Assembly: GCF_028769735.1 (NCBI RefSeq)
Contig: NC_088188.1
Coordinates: forward strand, 2,937,001 to 3,001,000
Origin: Zonotrichia leucophrys gambelii
Taxonomy: Eukaryota > Chordata > Aves > Passeriformes > Passerellidae
Direction: 5' to 3'
Length of the DNA stretch: 64,000 nt
Shown: positions 1 to 13,084 of the stretch, in pieces
Position numbering within the stretch: position 1 is the first letter of the stretch
Layout: each line of letters opens with the position of its first letter
Program-made: the position numbers and the translations under genes
The notes under the pieces: generated by a model
What the model was told of the DNA's origin: nothing
Database searches by the model: none
The model's input: the letters and a program-made list of their open reading frames with translations, nothing else

Positions 1-3000
1 ACTCAAAAGAATGTCTAAAGCCTCTCTGTTCAAAAGATTTGATAAACCAATTATTGAAATGTGAACTAAACCCACCATGTAGTAAGAAGGCCAGCAGCCA
101 CCTGTAATTCAACACAAGCAATAGTTAAAAGCTATGCAAAAGTAGATGCTGTGTGCAAGGAGCTTTTATTGGATCTGAACAGAACTCCAAACATGACACC
201 CAACCAATAATGGAATAACAGGTACCTAGTAGGACCAGAAATGTGTATTTCCTCTCTTTCCCAAAAAAAATTTTAAAAAAATTTAATAAAGAGACAAAAC
301 CTGTAAGGCTAAACTGCTCTGTTGCTGCTCAGAGCAGTTTGCATCAGTGCTGCAAACAGGACTGTCAAAAGGCAGCATGACTTAAGGCATTTCCTGCAGA
401 TCTGTGTTTTAAGAGACCAGAAAGGACCCCAGAGCCTCGCACAGTGGTGGCACAATGTAAAACCAAGCAGCAGCTCCCATGTTACCCCTGGAATACATCT
501 GGGCCCATGACTGCAGCAAACTCATGCTAACAGCAGCATCTTTATACTCAAGGATGTGACTTCTGTACTCTATGCTTTTAAACACTTTTGTTCTTTCTTG
601 TACTCATTAGAAATTAGAGACAATGATTAACACCTTTCTTAACTAACTCTCAAAATATAATAGAAATAAAATCCAAAGTTTCCACCTAGTATTAATGGAA
701 GCAACACAAGTGCCTTTACTTATTACACCAACCTGCAAGAGCTCCTGCCTTTAATTCTGTTCATGTCTTGCTATGATGATTTGGATTTTGCAGCTTTTTC
801 TCCAAGGAAAATTCCTAATGTGAAGAGTGGAGAGCTAGCCAAAATTAAAATTCATGTATAATACACAGAAAATGTTCCTTCAAAGTATTATCTCCAGGGA
901 TTATTTTTACTTATACACCTCTTTCTTTCCTGTAGAGAATCTGAAAAGTTTAACTAAATACATCCAATCTCACTGGATACATTCAGACTTGAGAATATCA
1001 TTTCAGTAATCATAAAACCATTAATATTAGAAAAACTGATATTACTACAGTAATACTGTGCTGATATAAGTAATTGCACTTGTTAGCATAAAGCCCCTAT
1101 AAGAAAGGTCATATTACTATACAAATTGCCTTTTAAAAAATAAAAATTAAGCTTGTATTCCTCCTTATTATAAGAACAGCACAGGTCATTAGTGCATTCA
1201 AAGTGGCTTTAAAAAATCAAATTTCCCAGAGTTTTAAATAGTTTCCAGCTTCACCCAGCAGTTGAGCAAGAAAGTAAAATTTAGTAACTATAATCACAAG
1301 CAACTTCATTAAAACAAATTCATGTGGCTGGAAAAACCTAGTATAGAAATAAAATATCTAGAAAAAGTCATAATGTAGAGGTGATAAAACAAATTTCAGG
1401 TGCTTGCTTTAATTTTTAAACATACCTAATCTAAAACAGCATGACATTCAAGATAGTAAAAAGCTTGAATTCTCCTATTCTTTCAGCTGAAACAAGTTAC
1501 AGAAATTGGCACAAATTTTACCAGCCTTTGGTCTGAAATTATACTACTTTGGAAAGTAAATAACCTTCATTCTGCCACTATATAGTTTCTTAGTTTCATA
1601 AATATTCTTCCTAATTCTACCTCTATTTAAAATACATTCCTCTAACAGGCTTTGTTCCCAAAATGATGGCCAAAAACTCATTAAGAATTTGGAACTAATG
1701 TGAAGGATTAACAATAAAAATGCATTTGTTTATTCTGTGAGACAGGACATCCATTTAAGGCACACATTGACTCTTAAATTCAGTGGAAATTTTCTAATTT
1801 ATATGACAGAAGTAGAAACACATAGCCAAACAGAAATTACCAGCTGAGTGTCTTAAATAAACAAAATCCTCTACTGTTTCTGCTATGGCCTCTCCCCAGA
1901 TATCCATCCATTTAGCTTTTTGTTTCAACCAGTCAAAAGTTGGGTTTTTGAGCTGGTTAGTTTTCAACATCATGTAAACTTAATATGTGCTGCCATTGAA
2001 CAACAGAAGCCTCTTCCAATGACTGCCTCATTTATCTTTAGAACTCAGGGAAACTTGAAGCAGTCTAAACAGAATAAATCATTAGCATTTCATACTCTAA
2101 ACATCTAAAGAAAGCCATTCTCAGGTCAGAAAACAGCAGATAGCCATAAGGGATGCTGTAGATATTCAGGATGTTAGCAGGAATGGCCCCAAAAGTGAGC
2201 AGCTCCGTGGCTTCCCAAGGGCCACATCACTGGTTGTTGTGGGGAATCAAAGTCTGCCTCACCCCAGGAGATGCTCAGTGCATTGTCAGGCACTGGTTCC
2301 ATGTAGCCATAATCTCTTCTGCATACACAGCTCCATTCTTTACCTTCCTTGGTTCTGTATCTTGGATTCTCCTCCTTCAAGGATGTAATATTCCTCCAAG
2401 AACTCCTCCATTCTTCTCAAGGAACGCATTTCCTGGAGGTTTAGCTCTTTTGAGGCAGAGTGAGTTTTACATGCCTACATACCCAAACAGATTCCTTAGT
2501 TCTGTACAGATGAAGAAAAGTCAAACTACCAGAAGATATTCAGCGTTTGTGACAAAAATTCTCATGCTCCATTCAGCCTAATCCATACTGAGGTGCTGGC
2601 CAGCACATAAATGGCTTTAATGTCTTTTAGTTATAAATCAAAGACTACAGGAAAGATCTTCTACCAATTTTTCAGGGCATCTGCTGAGGCTCAGAAGTTG
2701 CAAAGAGGCAGATAAGTAAAACAATAAAGGCTTTTAATCCAGCTGAATAACATCAGACTCTGCAATCCCCACAGACTCTTCATATCTAGCATTTCTCACA
2801 GAAAAATAAAAATCTAAACATGGATCAAGAGAGCAAAGACATTCTTCAAGGACTTAAAATCAGACCCTAGCTGTAAGTGATTAGGGAACAAAATGTATTT
2901 TACACCTTCTGTAACAAGGACAGCCACACATGGCTGTGAGCAGGCCCCAAGTGTGCTCTGGCCATGCTCCAAGCTAGCTGGAAAGCATGGAATTATTACC

Positions 3001-3956
3001 CTAGCCCTGAGGAGCATCTGACAGCCCTTGTCTTGTGAGCACAGACTGCCAGCTCAGCTTCAGTGTGGGCAAGGTCCATGCCTAACTGCTGGGATGCTGC
3101 CAGCATCTAGGAATACTGGACAAATGCACAGTAACAGGGGATACTCCTGGATGGCAAATTTCCCTTCAGCCATTCCAGTAAAACTAAACCTAAAACATAC
3201 AGCTGGTGTAGAAGGGAGCATGAACTGGCCACAGGTTTCAACTCTATGGCCATGCTTGTTCTCCTTGAAATCTGAACCCCTCTACCTCAACTTATGAAGC
3301 AAGGTAAAATGGTAGGTGTTAGGAAAGCACAGCTCCAGACTACTGGCTGCAGAGCCAAGAAAGGACATTCCACACTTCAAAGAAAGAGCTGGGAACACTT
3401 TCAGAGTCTACAGAGTGGATAAAATGAATGCTATTCATTTTAACAGGGTTTTTTGTTCTATTAGCAAATCTTGGCACACTTTTTCTTTTCACATGGAGTT
3501 TTATTCTCAGAAACAGTTACCAGAAAGACACACAAAGGTTGCTAAGTTTAAGATATTCTTTTGTATCTAGACTGCCATTAAGGTAAGTATCTTCCTCGGG
3601 GAAGGAATATGGATGTCAGTGCAAGGGAAGGCCAGCTGGTCTCCAAAGTGTGGGCACATTGCAATGCAGTACCAATTCCACAGTGTATCGTACTGCAGTT
3701 TAAAAGCAGGCTCCTGAATTTTGGTTACAAATCCTGGGTAGTCAACAAACAGATTTTAAAAACAACACAGGATGGTACAACCCAAGAGGTTGAACTTGTC
3801 AGAGTTAGAGTAGGGCTTGCATGCAACAGCTGAGGATGGGGGAACCACTTCCATCTCTACCACCTTACAGACAGCAGCAAGAGGGGGCAAAGCAAGGAAA
3901 AGAAAAAGCAACTCTTAAAAAAACCAGTAGGGTTTGAAAACTTACTCCATTCATTT
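1..3956. other. AT-rich noncoding DNA
   Basis: I see no gene, LTR or tandem array here that I can support. Open frames are short, lack flanking splice signals and look random. A good plus-strand donor-like sequence follows a short segment near 3582, but no convincing exon precedes it. The stretch is probably intergenic, or 3' of the candidate minus-strand gene described at 3957-7392. Confidence 0.6.
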
Positions 3957-4184
3957 TTACTCAAATAACTGAAAGCATGAGGTTGCTTTATATACTTCTT
4001 TAACAAGCAATATGAAAACAGCAATCAAAACTTCTCTCACCAAACTGCATGAGCTGCTATCCATGCTGTTATTTGTTTGTTCATTGGAATAAAAGTCCTG
4101 TTTCTGAACCCAGTTTCTATCAGATGCACTCACTCCAAGTGATGTTTCCCATGATCTTGATATCAGGATCAAAACAGAGGTAGT
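3957..4184 (-). CDS. Candidate terminal coding exon of an unidentified minus-strand gene
   Basis: Read on the minus strand, a pyrimidine-rich acceptor ending in GTACTCAG (just above 4184) opens 75 codons closed by TAA at 3957-3959. The frame continues from the candidate exon at 4235-4290, which ends exactly between codons. The intron between them would be only about 50 bases, which is very short even for a bird, so either this segment or the join may be wrong. The inferred C terminus (beginning TTSVLILISR, ending CFQLFE) matches no family I know. It could equally be read-through noncoding sequence. Confidence 0.2.
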   Translation of the reverse strand, partial: TTSVLILISRSWETSLGVSASDRNWVQKQDFYSNEQTNNSMDSSSCSLVREVLIAVFILLVKEVYKATSCFQLFE

Positions 4185-4234
4185 CTGAGTACACACACAC
4201 AAACACAGACAGACCATCAACAAGCCACACTTAC

Positions 4235-4290
4235 CACTAGCACATGGTGCAGCATGGAAATAATAAATGACACATCAAAGCACTTCCCAG
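4235..4290 (-). CDS. Candidate internal exon, unidentified minus-strand gene
   Basis: This 56-nt segment has a strong acceptor (CTCTTACAG) and a strong donor (GTAAGTG) on the minus strand. Only one frame is open. It carries two leading bases and then 18 codons starting GKCFDVSFIISML. The two leading bases complete the split codon left by the exon at 6255-6378, giving an alanine, so the two segments join in phase. The product is not recognised. Short length alone makes an open frame by chance quite possible; the phase match is the main support. Confidence 0.3.
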
Positions 4291-6254
4291 CTGTAAGAGA
4301 TTCTCCTTTTTAATTCATCAGCTCATTCAACTGCAACTTTGTTACAGTTTATATTCCATACAAAGTAATCAGAGCTCTTCTACTGGACTAAATATGAGCT
4401 AATTTGTAGCAATTTGATCCAGAAGACTTTAATAAACACCTTAATATCACCTTTTCTTTTATTAGAAAGCACTTTTATGATAAAAGCAAAGTTTTTTGAC
4501 TTTCAGTAATTCAACATTTGGTCCTAATGCACTTAAATGGAAAAAATACTTAGAGGTTTCGAAAAGCCTAAAATAGAGAAACATCTGCTAAAATTTAGGT
4601 GCAGCTGTTTAGTGAAGAGGTCCAACTCTAGAAAAGCCAGTATTGAAAGCTCCCTCTGCAATCAATAAAAAGTCTATTTAAAAAGTCATGGAACAGGGTG
4701 AAGTATTTGTTCAGGTTCAAAGTGATTTTTTTGTTTTGTTTTGTTTTTAAAACACTGACATCTTTTGGTCATCAAAACTTGGATGAATTTCTTAATTTAG
4801 TGTCAAACAGGTGTTTCAGTCAAAGCCCCAACCAGGCCAAATTCCAACCAGGCCATAGCAAGAATAAAGATCCCCAAAACAGTCTATTTTCTGGTACAAG
4901 AGGTCTGTTTTATTTCCTGTTTAGCAACTAGTGTCACTTCAATGGTGAACAAAGTCACTTTAAGTTAAGCTTTATTACCAGCTTTAGGCTCTTTTAAACA
5001 ACTCTGCATAGATTTGTGTGGAAAGTATATTACACACTATTGCTACATTGTTTTCCAGTTGGGAGGAAATCTGAATGGCATTTACATAAAAGCCTAATTC
5101 ATATTAAATTTGCATCATTTTGTCCCAGGAAGTGTGAATGTAGACTATTACAATCCTTAGCCTCAGCGAGGAAGGTAGTATCCTTCCATGTTGTAGATTT
5201 AATTCTTTATTCAAAAATTAAATGAAAGGGACTGATAAATTTGATTTTTTCAGCAATAACAATAATCACTAAACCTGCACCAGGCAGGTAAGATTCCTGC
5301 TGAACAGACATAGACTGTTAAAATTAGAAAATTCCATTTGCTACTGTACGCAAGAGCAATCTGAGCCTAAAAAAAAAGTGAAAACATGAGTCTCTATACA
5401 TAAGGCTTATGTCTGCCTGCCCAATGCTATCTAGTGCCTGTGAGTGCAGTGCATACAATACACTGCCTTATACAAACTGGAGAAGAGAATTAAAGGGTTG
5501 AATATTAAGAGACTCACTCTTCTGCTAATTATCCAAAAGAATGACTGTAGCAAAGTTAGACTGCTGCATTTCAGACACATAATAAATATTTCTTGTACTT
5601 TTTGCATAGCTCCAAATACTTTATAACATTATAGTGTAGTAGTATTGTTTTACAAGAACATGATAAAACCTATATTTCATTTCTATTTCTGCTGGAGAGG
5701 GAACAGACAGGATTCAAAATGTAACGCACAACCATAATGTTGGTTAGCAGAGCCACAAGCTACCAAAAAGATTCAGGTGGGTTTTGATTCATGATAATTC
5801 TTGGGTTTGATCTATATCCTGGCTCATTGCATCACACATCACTGTGGGCTTCCCACAGTCCTGTACTCACCCCAGGTGTCCCTCGTTGTCCTGTCCTGGA
5901 GCACAAGCTCAAAGGACTTTCATCACTTCTAGTACAGTCCCATGTTCATGGTTCTCCTCCAGGGAAATCTTTAGCAGAGAGCTAAAGTTATTAAAGATAA
6001 AATATGTATTATTTTGCTGATTTTTCAGATTACCAGCAATGAGGCAACAATATTCTTTTTATATTTTAATTAGTTGGGTCAAAAACATATGGCTTGTCAA
6101 AGTTAACCTTACTGCTGCACAACACATCTTTGTGAGTGCAAACACTAGCCAGAATATCCAAGTGACTTTTAAAAGACTTTTATGGATATTCCACTCTCAA
6201 AGGATCCTGGATGAGATCAGTGGACGCCAATCGAGATCATTATGTATGACCTAC

Positions 6255-6378
6255 CTTGCCCATTTCCTTCCCTTTTTGCCTTTGAGGCTCTTTTAGTGCT
6301 CTGAATATCTTTCTGGGGAATTTCATTTAATATCTTGGCAGCACACTCAATTCCTCTTGTCAGATCCTTGAGGCAGTC
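6255..6378 (-). CDS. Candidate internal coding exon, unidentified minus-strand gene
   Basis: This 124-nt segment is bounded on the minus strand by the acceptor CCTTTATTTATAG and the donor GTAGGT. One frame is open throughout and the other two hit stops early. It encodes 41 residues plus one base, beginning DCLKDLTRGIECAAKIL and then becoming lysine-rich. The composition (helix-like, charged) resembles genuine protein rather than random AT-rich translation. It joins in phase upstream to 7089-7119 and downstream to 4235-4290. I cannot assign a family; a helical-repeat or chromatin-associated protein is only a guess from composition. Confidence 0.4.
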
Positions 6379-7088
6379 CTATAAATAAAGGGCAGAATGC
6401 TTTATTACTAGAGTCAGCAAAAGAATTGAGCACAGTGATGCCCTTACTCATACACAACGTTATTAAAATGTGCACACTGTTCCTATGGTTCAGAGCAAAG
6501 GGAGGCAAGAAATTGCAACCTAATGGTTTGTTCTCTCTGCTCCTAGACCTGTGTGCAAGACTCACTATTGTGAATTCTGCTCCAGATGAGCTACCATCTC
6601 TGCCTCCTTTACTTCTCTTGACACAGCCCCACATCTTGCTGCTCTTACATGAACACATGCTTTATTTGTGATTAATGCTGACATGTAATTAGTATCAGCT
6701 GCAAACTTGGCACTTCAATTCTCAGCAAACAGCAGCCTGGTAGGAGAGGCAGTGCTGCACTGAGGTTGGAGCTCAGGGCTCCTCATCTACTTTTGCATTT
6801 CCAGCTGCCCAGAGCATGCCAGAGACCTGGAAGAAGTCACACAGGGACTCCCATTCCACATCCACTGCAACTTCTACAGCCTGTTGCTTTGATCTAAAGT
6901 AAAACATACAGCAGGTCGTTGCTAAATGTACTAATTTAAAACCAGCCTACTTCAAACAGACTTCAAAGTCCTTACTAGTATTACAGAACAATCCAGTCAG
7001 GGATGACTTACAAAAACACATTGCAGCCAGACTCGTGATTCTATCATAATGCTCATCAGATTTGTGAGTGCTCTTCCCATGGACTTAC

Positions 7089-7392
7089 GTGGAATTTTAC
7101 TCTTTTGAAAAAGTTATTTCTAACATGAGGAAAGCACTCAAACAGGACCCAAACCTACCATTTCATTACTCAGTAATTGTAGTCCAACAAACAATAACAT
7201 CCAAGACTTATACCAGTTTTAAAGATGGCAAGGTTGCATCAGGAATTCATTTTCCCATTTAAAATTATTACATCGTTTATTAAAAACTTAAAACTTAATA
7301 TTGCATAGTAACAAAGTCCAAAAAGCATTAGCAGCATCTTACTCAGGTGCAGGAGCTTTAAAGCAAGCACATTGACCTCACAATTCCCCTTT
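7089..7392 (-). other. Two candidate small exons (7089-7119 and 7343-7392)
   Basis: On the minus strand, 7089-7119 (31 nt) lies between an acceptor with a pyrimidine-rich tract ending CATGTTAG and the strong donor GTAAGTCC. Its open frame (NNFFKRVKFH) ends between codons, matching the start of 6255-6378. A second segment, 7343-7392 (50 nt), has acceptor CTGACATCTCAG and donor GTAAGATG and one open frame (KGNCEVNVLALKLLHL). The phases of these two segments do not fit each other, so at least one is probably spurious or another exon lies between them. Confidence 0.2.
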
Positions 7393-8292
7393 CTGAGATG
7401 TCAGAAGGTATTCATCTTCCCAGGGGGAGAAAGGCTAGAACCAAGAGTATCTTCAACACTCCAAGGGGGGACATTATATTAAGAAATTAATTTCAAAATA
7501 GTTTATATTTAAGGCTTATAAAACTTCAGCAAAACATTATGACTGTACAGTTAACTGCAAAACTGCATATTATTCATTAGCAGCCTCTTCCAGGAGAAAG
7601 AGAGCATGAGAGGAGCCATGCCCCACTTGCATGAGATTGTAAAGTTATTGTAAAGTTCTCTCGCTACAGGGGAATGTGCCAATTGTCAAATTTCATTCAT
7701 TTTATAACATAGTACATACATTTTCCCCAAAATGCAGCCTTAGAATGGGCATAAATTCCACTAGGCAGACTCCTTATGGGAAGAACCAACAAAGAAATGA
7801 GCTATCCATATGTACAAAGATAGCCAGCGTGCACCACTGCCTCTCTAAGGCTCCAGTTTCTGTTGCAAATGAACAGAAAAAAGTAGCACAGGCCAACTGA
7901 GTTACTCTCACCACTACTCCCATCCTCCTGACCTCACATCCTCACAAAATTGTTAAACTGATGCCCTTCAACAGAATTTTATGGATGAAACACAAGATTC
8001 AAGGGACAGTAAGTCCCACACCACAAATTATAACTAGCAAGGGCTTGTGGAAAGCCTCTTTAAAAAACTGCTGGGCTCTTTTCTTGACTCTCATTTCTTG
8101 CATGTTCAGCTGCTGTTTACAGGGGCTCTCAGCCACAGAGCAGTGAGATGTTATACATGTTATTGCTACAGTACCTGATAGGTGAGGTGGGGGCTGGGAG
8201 GGAGATAATTTTTTTTTCAAAAAGAACATTGCAGAAGAGAGACCTTCCAAAAGTCTTACAAAACATCTCTTTCAGAGCTACCCTGCATCACC

Positions 8293-8355
8293 AGAGCAGC
8301 GCATCTACTTAAAAGGAAAAATAATATAGAGCAGCACATCTACTTAAAAGGAAAA
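8293..8355. repeat. Two-copy tandem duplication, 35-bp period
   Basis: A 28-base block containing CATCTACTTAAAAGGAAAA occurs at 8293-8320 and again at 8328-8355, with one base different. The close match suggests a recent local duplication. Confidence 0.85.
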
Positions 8356-9197
8356 TGAATGATCTTTCTTGTATTCACACTTCGTGCTTTTCTGGATTTT
8401 AGTGCTGTTGCACCTCTTAGGCTGAGATGACTCCAACCCACACGCTTTTCACACAACAAGGCCATGAAAGACAGAATATCAGTTTATCAGTTTGATACAT
8501 CTCATCTACCACCCCGGGATTTTTGCACTGTGGTCAACCTTGGGCAATTAAGCTACCACTCAACTCCTACTATAACTCTAACAAACCAAACTTACTTCTC
8601 AAATTCAATATTAAACTACACTTCCTTTCTTATTAAAATGCTTACATAAGGAAGAAAAAAGGTGCCAGATAGCAAAAATATTGCTGGTGTAGGGCTCCAG
8701 CAGATGCAGAACAGTGTGACTTCAGTGATCATTATTCAGTGTTTACTCAATAAAACTCATTCTGTTCAGCTCAATCATTGACTGTCTAAATATATACCAT
8801 AGCATTCAAATGCTGAATTTTTAATTGTAGGTTTCTATAAGGATTTCACTTGTAACAGAACTTCAGCAAAATTCAGCAACAGAGTTCATAAAGACTTAAT
8901 TTATGCACATAGGCATTTTTTTCACACAGACCCAAAAGAAAGATCTTTTCACTGGACATGTCTTGATGGTACATGGAAACTTTCATTTATCTTGACAACA
9001 GCTAAAAATAACTATCTAAGTTCTTAAGGAAAAAAGGCTGTAAAATTATTTCTTTAGATTTGTCTGAAAAGCCAACAAAATCATAGAGACAAATCAAAAT
9101 AGCATACACAGCCAAAAAAAGTTCAAAGGTTAGTTTAGCAACACACAATGCAGATATTAAATATAAAAATTATTTTTCTCTTATATGTACACACAAT

Positions 9198-9214
9198 TAT
9201 ATATATATATATAT
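9198..9214. repeat. Short (AT)n microsatellite
   Basis: An uninterrupted alternating TA run of about 17 bases within AT-rich DNA. Confidence 0.85.
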
Positions 9215-9959
9215 GGTTTGATAGTCAAGAATTAAACCAGCAGTGTGGGGTGGTGTAGGCTGACTTGCAGACATACTAAGGAAAAAAGAAAACACTTTAA
9301 AATCACATACATGTGGTTTTAACCACAAGCATGCAATAGCATTCCTCGCTGCCTTTGGAACAGGTATCAATGTCAAACTCAGGGCTGGAATGTCATCACT
9401 GCTGGCAGGGCACCACTGCCAGGACACTCATGTATGCAGTGGTCCCACTGACACCATCAGGTGTTGTTTATGCACGATTCAAGTCTAAATGTCAAGGCAA
9501 AACAGAAGGAGCCAGCAGGAAACGTACCATGGAGAAGTGTAAGAAGAGAAGGATTAGCTACACAGATAGCACAATTTTTCCCCTGCTCTTTCAAGAGGAA
9601 TTATTGGGATTTTGGGAGTTCTTCTTTTGTTTGGTTGTTTCTGTTTGGGTTTTTTTTTTCCTCTTAAGGAATTTTCCCTCATACATGCTAGTAGGAGACA
9701 ATAATGACTGGATAATAAGGAGAGACAAAAGACGTAGTCACAGCTCAGGGAAGGGTGCAGGTGGCTGCTCTCTCTTTACCTGGCGTCTCTCATGGGGAGC
9801 AGAGATACCCTGAGATTTTTGGACTGGGGAAATGAGATTCCGTGCAGGCCCTGTCTCTCATGTTATCTCATCATTTGGAGGAGAGAGAGGCTGTGGTTGC
9901 TGTGGGGAGAACTTGTCACACTGCAGGGTTCCATTTCCTGCTGCCTTTCTTCTACTGTG

Positions 9960-10500
9960 AGTGCAGCTCTGCTCGTAAGAGTGGCCATTGTACTGGGACC
10001 TTATCAACACCCTGCCTCACTAAAAAAGGGTTTGTCACCATTTGCTCTTGTGCCTTGGGGAAAAACCCCAGAATCCCAAGTCTGCCTTTCTGTGCCCTGC
10101 TCAGAGCCAGGCTGTGCTTCTCTGCCCTCACGGCTTCACCAGCACTGCTCCAGGTTTTCACTACACTCAGTCTCACACCCCCTGCCCACCAAGATCTGTT
10201 CCCACTACAGCTGTGGAGTTTGTAATATCTCATCTCCCTGTTATCATTATATTGCAAGAGTTCTATTGTCATTACATTGCAAAGGTTCCATATTGCTAGA
10301 GTTTCATACCTCCTAGATGTTTCTTGTAGGCAGCTCCTCTAGGAGCTTATCCTCACTCTTCCTTATCCTCACAGTAACCAACAGACTCCAGTTCCCACCA
10401 ATCTGCTCTTTTATAACACTCATTTTATTGGCTACAGGTGTTGCCTTAGTAATCGGTTCAGCTGCAACTCTTTAGGGGATAAGATTACATTTTATACCAC
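9960..10500. mobile_element. Probable ERV LTR-derived sequence
   Basis: This stretch leads directly into the GC-rich LTR at 10545 and has the mixed GC-rich, pyrimidine-rich character of passerine LTRs, including a repeated ATTGCAA/CATTGCAA module near 10250-10280. I could not find paired TG...CA ends or a target duplication. The boundaries are approximate and the family is not assigned. Confidence 0.4.
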
Positions 10501-10544
10501 CTTCATTTACCCATACTGTATCCCCCTACATCTCCCACCCCAGG

Positions 10545-11310
10545 AATTTTGCTCTTTCCTGCTGTTTCAGCTTGCTGCTTCTGAGAGTCCTGCTGGGGCA
10601 CCAGGCTCAGCTGCCCCGGGGGTTTGTTAAGCGAAGCCTCTCCTCCATTCCTGCCCATCTCGGGCGACTCGCCATTTCCATGGGAGGGAGATGAGGCCAG
10701 GCCCACCCCACAGCGCCCCCTGCCAGCCCAGGGGAGTCCTCACGCCACCCTGCCTGCCCAGAGCCAGCAGCACCCCCTAAGCCTGTTCAGGAGCCGGGCT
10801 GCTGCTGCCCAACCTCTGCCATTTTTTCTGCCACTGCTCTGGTTTTTGCTACACTGAGCCCACACTCCTGGCCTGTGGGGACAGCAGGCAGTGCCAGCTC
10901 CAGCTGCCGAGCTCCTGCTGCAGCCCAGCTCTGCCATCCAGCCCAGCCGCCATCACCGTGTGCTGTCCGGGCCCGGCCCACAGCGCCCCCTGCCGGCCCG
11001 GGGGAGTCCCCACCCCGCCCTGCCCGCCCGGAGCCCGCAGCGCCCCTGGCGGCCGTGCCCGGAACTGCACCCAGGGGAAGCGCCCTGCTCTGCAGCGGGA
11101 CAAGGCCGGGCTGGGCCTGCGCTGATGCTGCTATTTGTTTGCCTTGTTATACATACATATTCCAGTAAAAGAAATGTTGTTTCCCATGTCTTTGCCTGAA
11201 AGCTCCTTAATTCCAAAATTATAATAATTCAGAGGGAAGGGGGTTACATTTTCCATTCCAAAGGAGGCTCCTGCCTTCCTTAGCAGACACCTGTCTCTCA
11301 AAGCAAGACA
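10545..11310 (+). mobile_element. GC-rich ERV LTR copy with internal duplication
   Basis: Passerine-type LTR sequence whose 3' part (about 11150-11290, containing TCTTTGCCTGAAAGC) recurs at 13085-13200 reversed, at 14262-14410 and near 39180-39240. The GC-rich core CAGCGCCCCCTGCC is present twice inside this element, at about 10706 and 10981, so roughly 270 bases are tandemly duplicated. No gag, pol or env frame is evident; the open frames in this GC-rich tract are compositional. Boundaries are approximate. Confidence 0.7.
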
Positions 11311-12169
11311 GGAAGTTTAACATAAAATTGCACTGTAAACAGGAATGATGGAATGATCCTGATTACAAAAAAACCTGACATTTAGGTATTAAACATACTT
11401 AAGAGAAATTTAAAATTAGACACACTTTCCTACAATATCCATATGTAAAATCCTTCCTCAATTTTTTTTAAAATCCTGATTGCCAAGTTTAAAACAAATT
11501 TTGCTACACTCTGCTAAGACATGGGCCCTCTGAGAAAGAGAAAGCCAACAAAAATACACTTATATACTTCCCAATTTTTAACATGAGTTTACCTGCACAT
11601 TACTTTTACTTTCCAAATCTGTATCTACTTAGGTTTTGAACTATAGAACAGCATTAATGAAACAAGTAACTTGTTTGAAAAGACTAGAAATTAGACCTAA
11701 TTTTAAATATGCACTGGTTTAACAAAACTTTATAATCTGTTCAGGTGTATTACACTTGTGATTTCCTCAGTGTTTCTTTAATGATTCTGGAAGGTAATTC
11801 TCTGTTGCACTGCAAACCAGTTTTGTTCACACATTTAAGTTCCCCCACAGTGGAGTAAGCAAGTTATCAAGAGAACTAATTAGCTTGACCTTCTGCTTCC
11901 CCACTACTGAGAAATGCACCAAACAGGTCTCTTTTCATGTCTGAGTCTGTCAATTAAAGCTCAGGCTTTCTATTCATTGCATTGTCCTCAAGAATATTTA
12001 CCACAAGCACAGACAATATAAGGAATGCACTATCCACTTGCCTTTTCACACTACCAGGTAATATCTTTGAATTTTCTTCAGAACAATGGCCTAAAAGAAA
12101 CTTCCTTTGCAGAAAGCAGATAAAAACCTTCAGAATTCAGAGTTCCTTAGGCAAAATTAACAGAGAATG

Positions 12170-13030
12170 ATGTGCCTGGGAGGAGGAGGAGTGGAAAGGG
12201 GGTAGTTTGCTACCATCTCTGAGGGGGGTGTCTTTCTCTTGGGAAGTGCAGAGTGATTTTGGCTGGGGGTGAGGGGCTGGGCTTGGCCCTGACTCGCTCT
12301 TGGGATCAGAGTGGGGACAGGCGGTGTTTTGGCGCTGGACTGCTGCTGCCCAGAGGATTCACTACTTCTGAGGAGGTTTTGTCCTGTACTGCTTCGCCTT
12401 AATGTGGATGAACCTTTGCTCACAAAAGCAGTAGCTGAAACTTTTCAACTCCTGACCTCACTGGGAAGGGGTTCCTCATGGAAGGAGCATCACCCGGCTG
12501 CTTGTGGCAGCCCATCTGCCACCAGCCAGCCCTGCTGTTTTCTGCCACTACTTCAGGCCTTTTTTGCCACACTTTAACCTGACATCCATGTCTGGCTGAA
12601 GCCCCACAGCTCCTGGCACAGCTCTGGCCTTTTTGCTACACTTTCTTTGCCACCTAGGGTGTGCTCACCTCTGCTGCTCCAGCTTGCTGCTCCAAGGTTC
12701 CTGCCACAGCCCATTTCACAACCCGGAGGGGCACCGAGACCGGCTGCCCCCGTAATTTTTTGAAGCAAAGCCCCTTCTGTCTCTCACCCGCCTGCCGCGC
12801 CGCCATTATCGCGTGAGGGAGCTGAGGTTGGGCCCACCCCACAGCGCCCCCTGCCGGCCCCGTGGAGTCCCCGCCCTGCCCACCCGGAGCCAGCAGCGCC
12901 CCTGGTGGCCGTGCCCGGAACTGCACCCAGGGGAAGGGCCCTGCTCTGTGCAGCGGGGCAAGGCCGGGCTGGGCCGGCACTGCTGCTGCTGTTTGCCTCG
13001 TTATAAAGCATGGACAAATGACTCTTCAAC
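12170..13030 (+). mobile_element. Second GC-rich ERV LTR copy, truncated at its 3' end
   Basis: From about 12790 to 13010 this closely matches the 10976-11130 part of the upstream element, including the CAGCGCCCCCTGCCGGCCC core and the following GTGCCCGGAACTGCACCCAG block. The match stops near 13000, where the 3' module seen in the first copy is missing. The family resembles the 10.5-kb copy; no coding region is evident. Confidence 0.65.
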
Positions 13031-13084
13031 TTATTAAAGTTGAAAAGAGAGTATATTTATTACAGCACTGGACACACATGTGTC

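Noticed and set aside
5257..5290. 34-nt plus-strand segment with an excellent acceptor and donor
   Set aside because: Too short to judge, no partner exon, and it lies inside the intron of the opposite-strand candidate gene.
9355..9813. 152-codon open frame
   Set aside because: Mixed low-complexity translation with no family match or splice support; starts at an arbitrary ATG.
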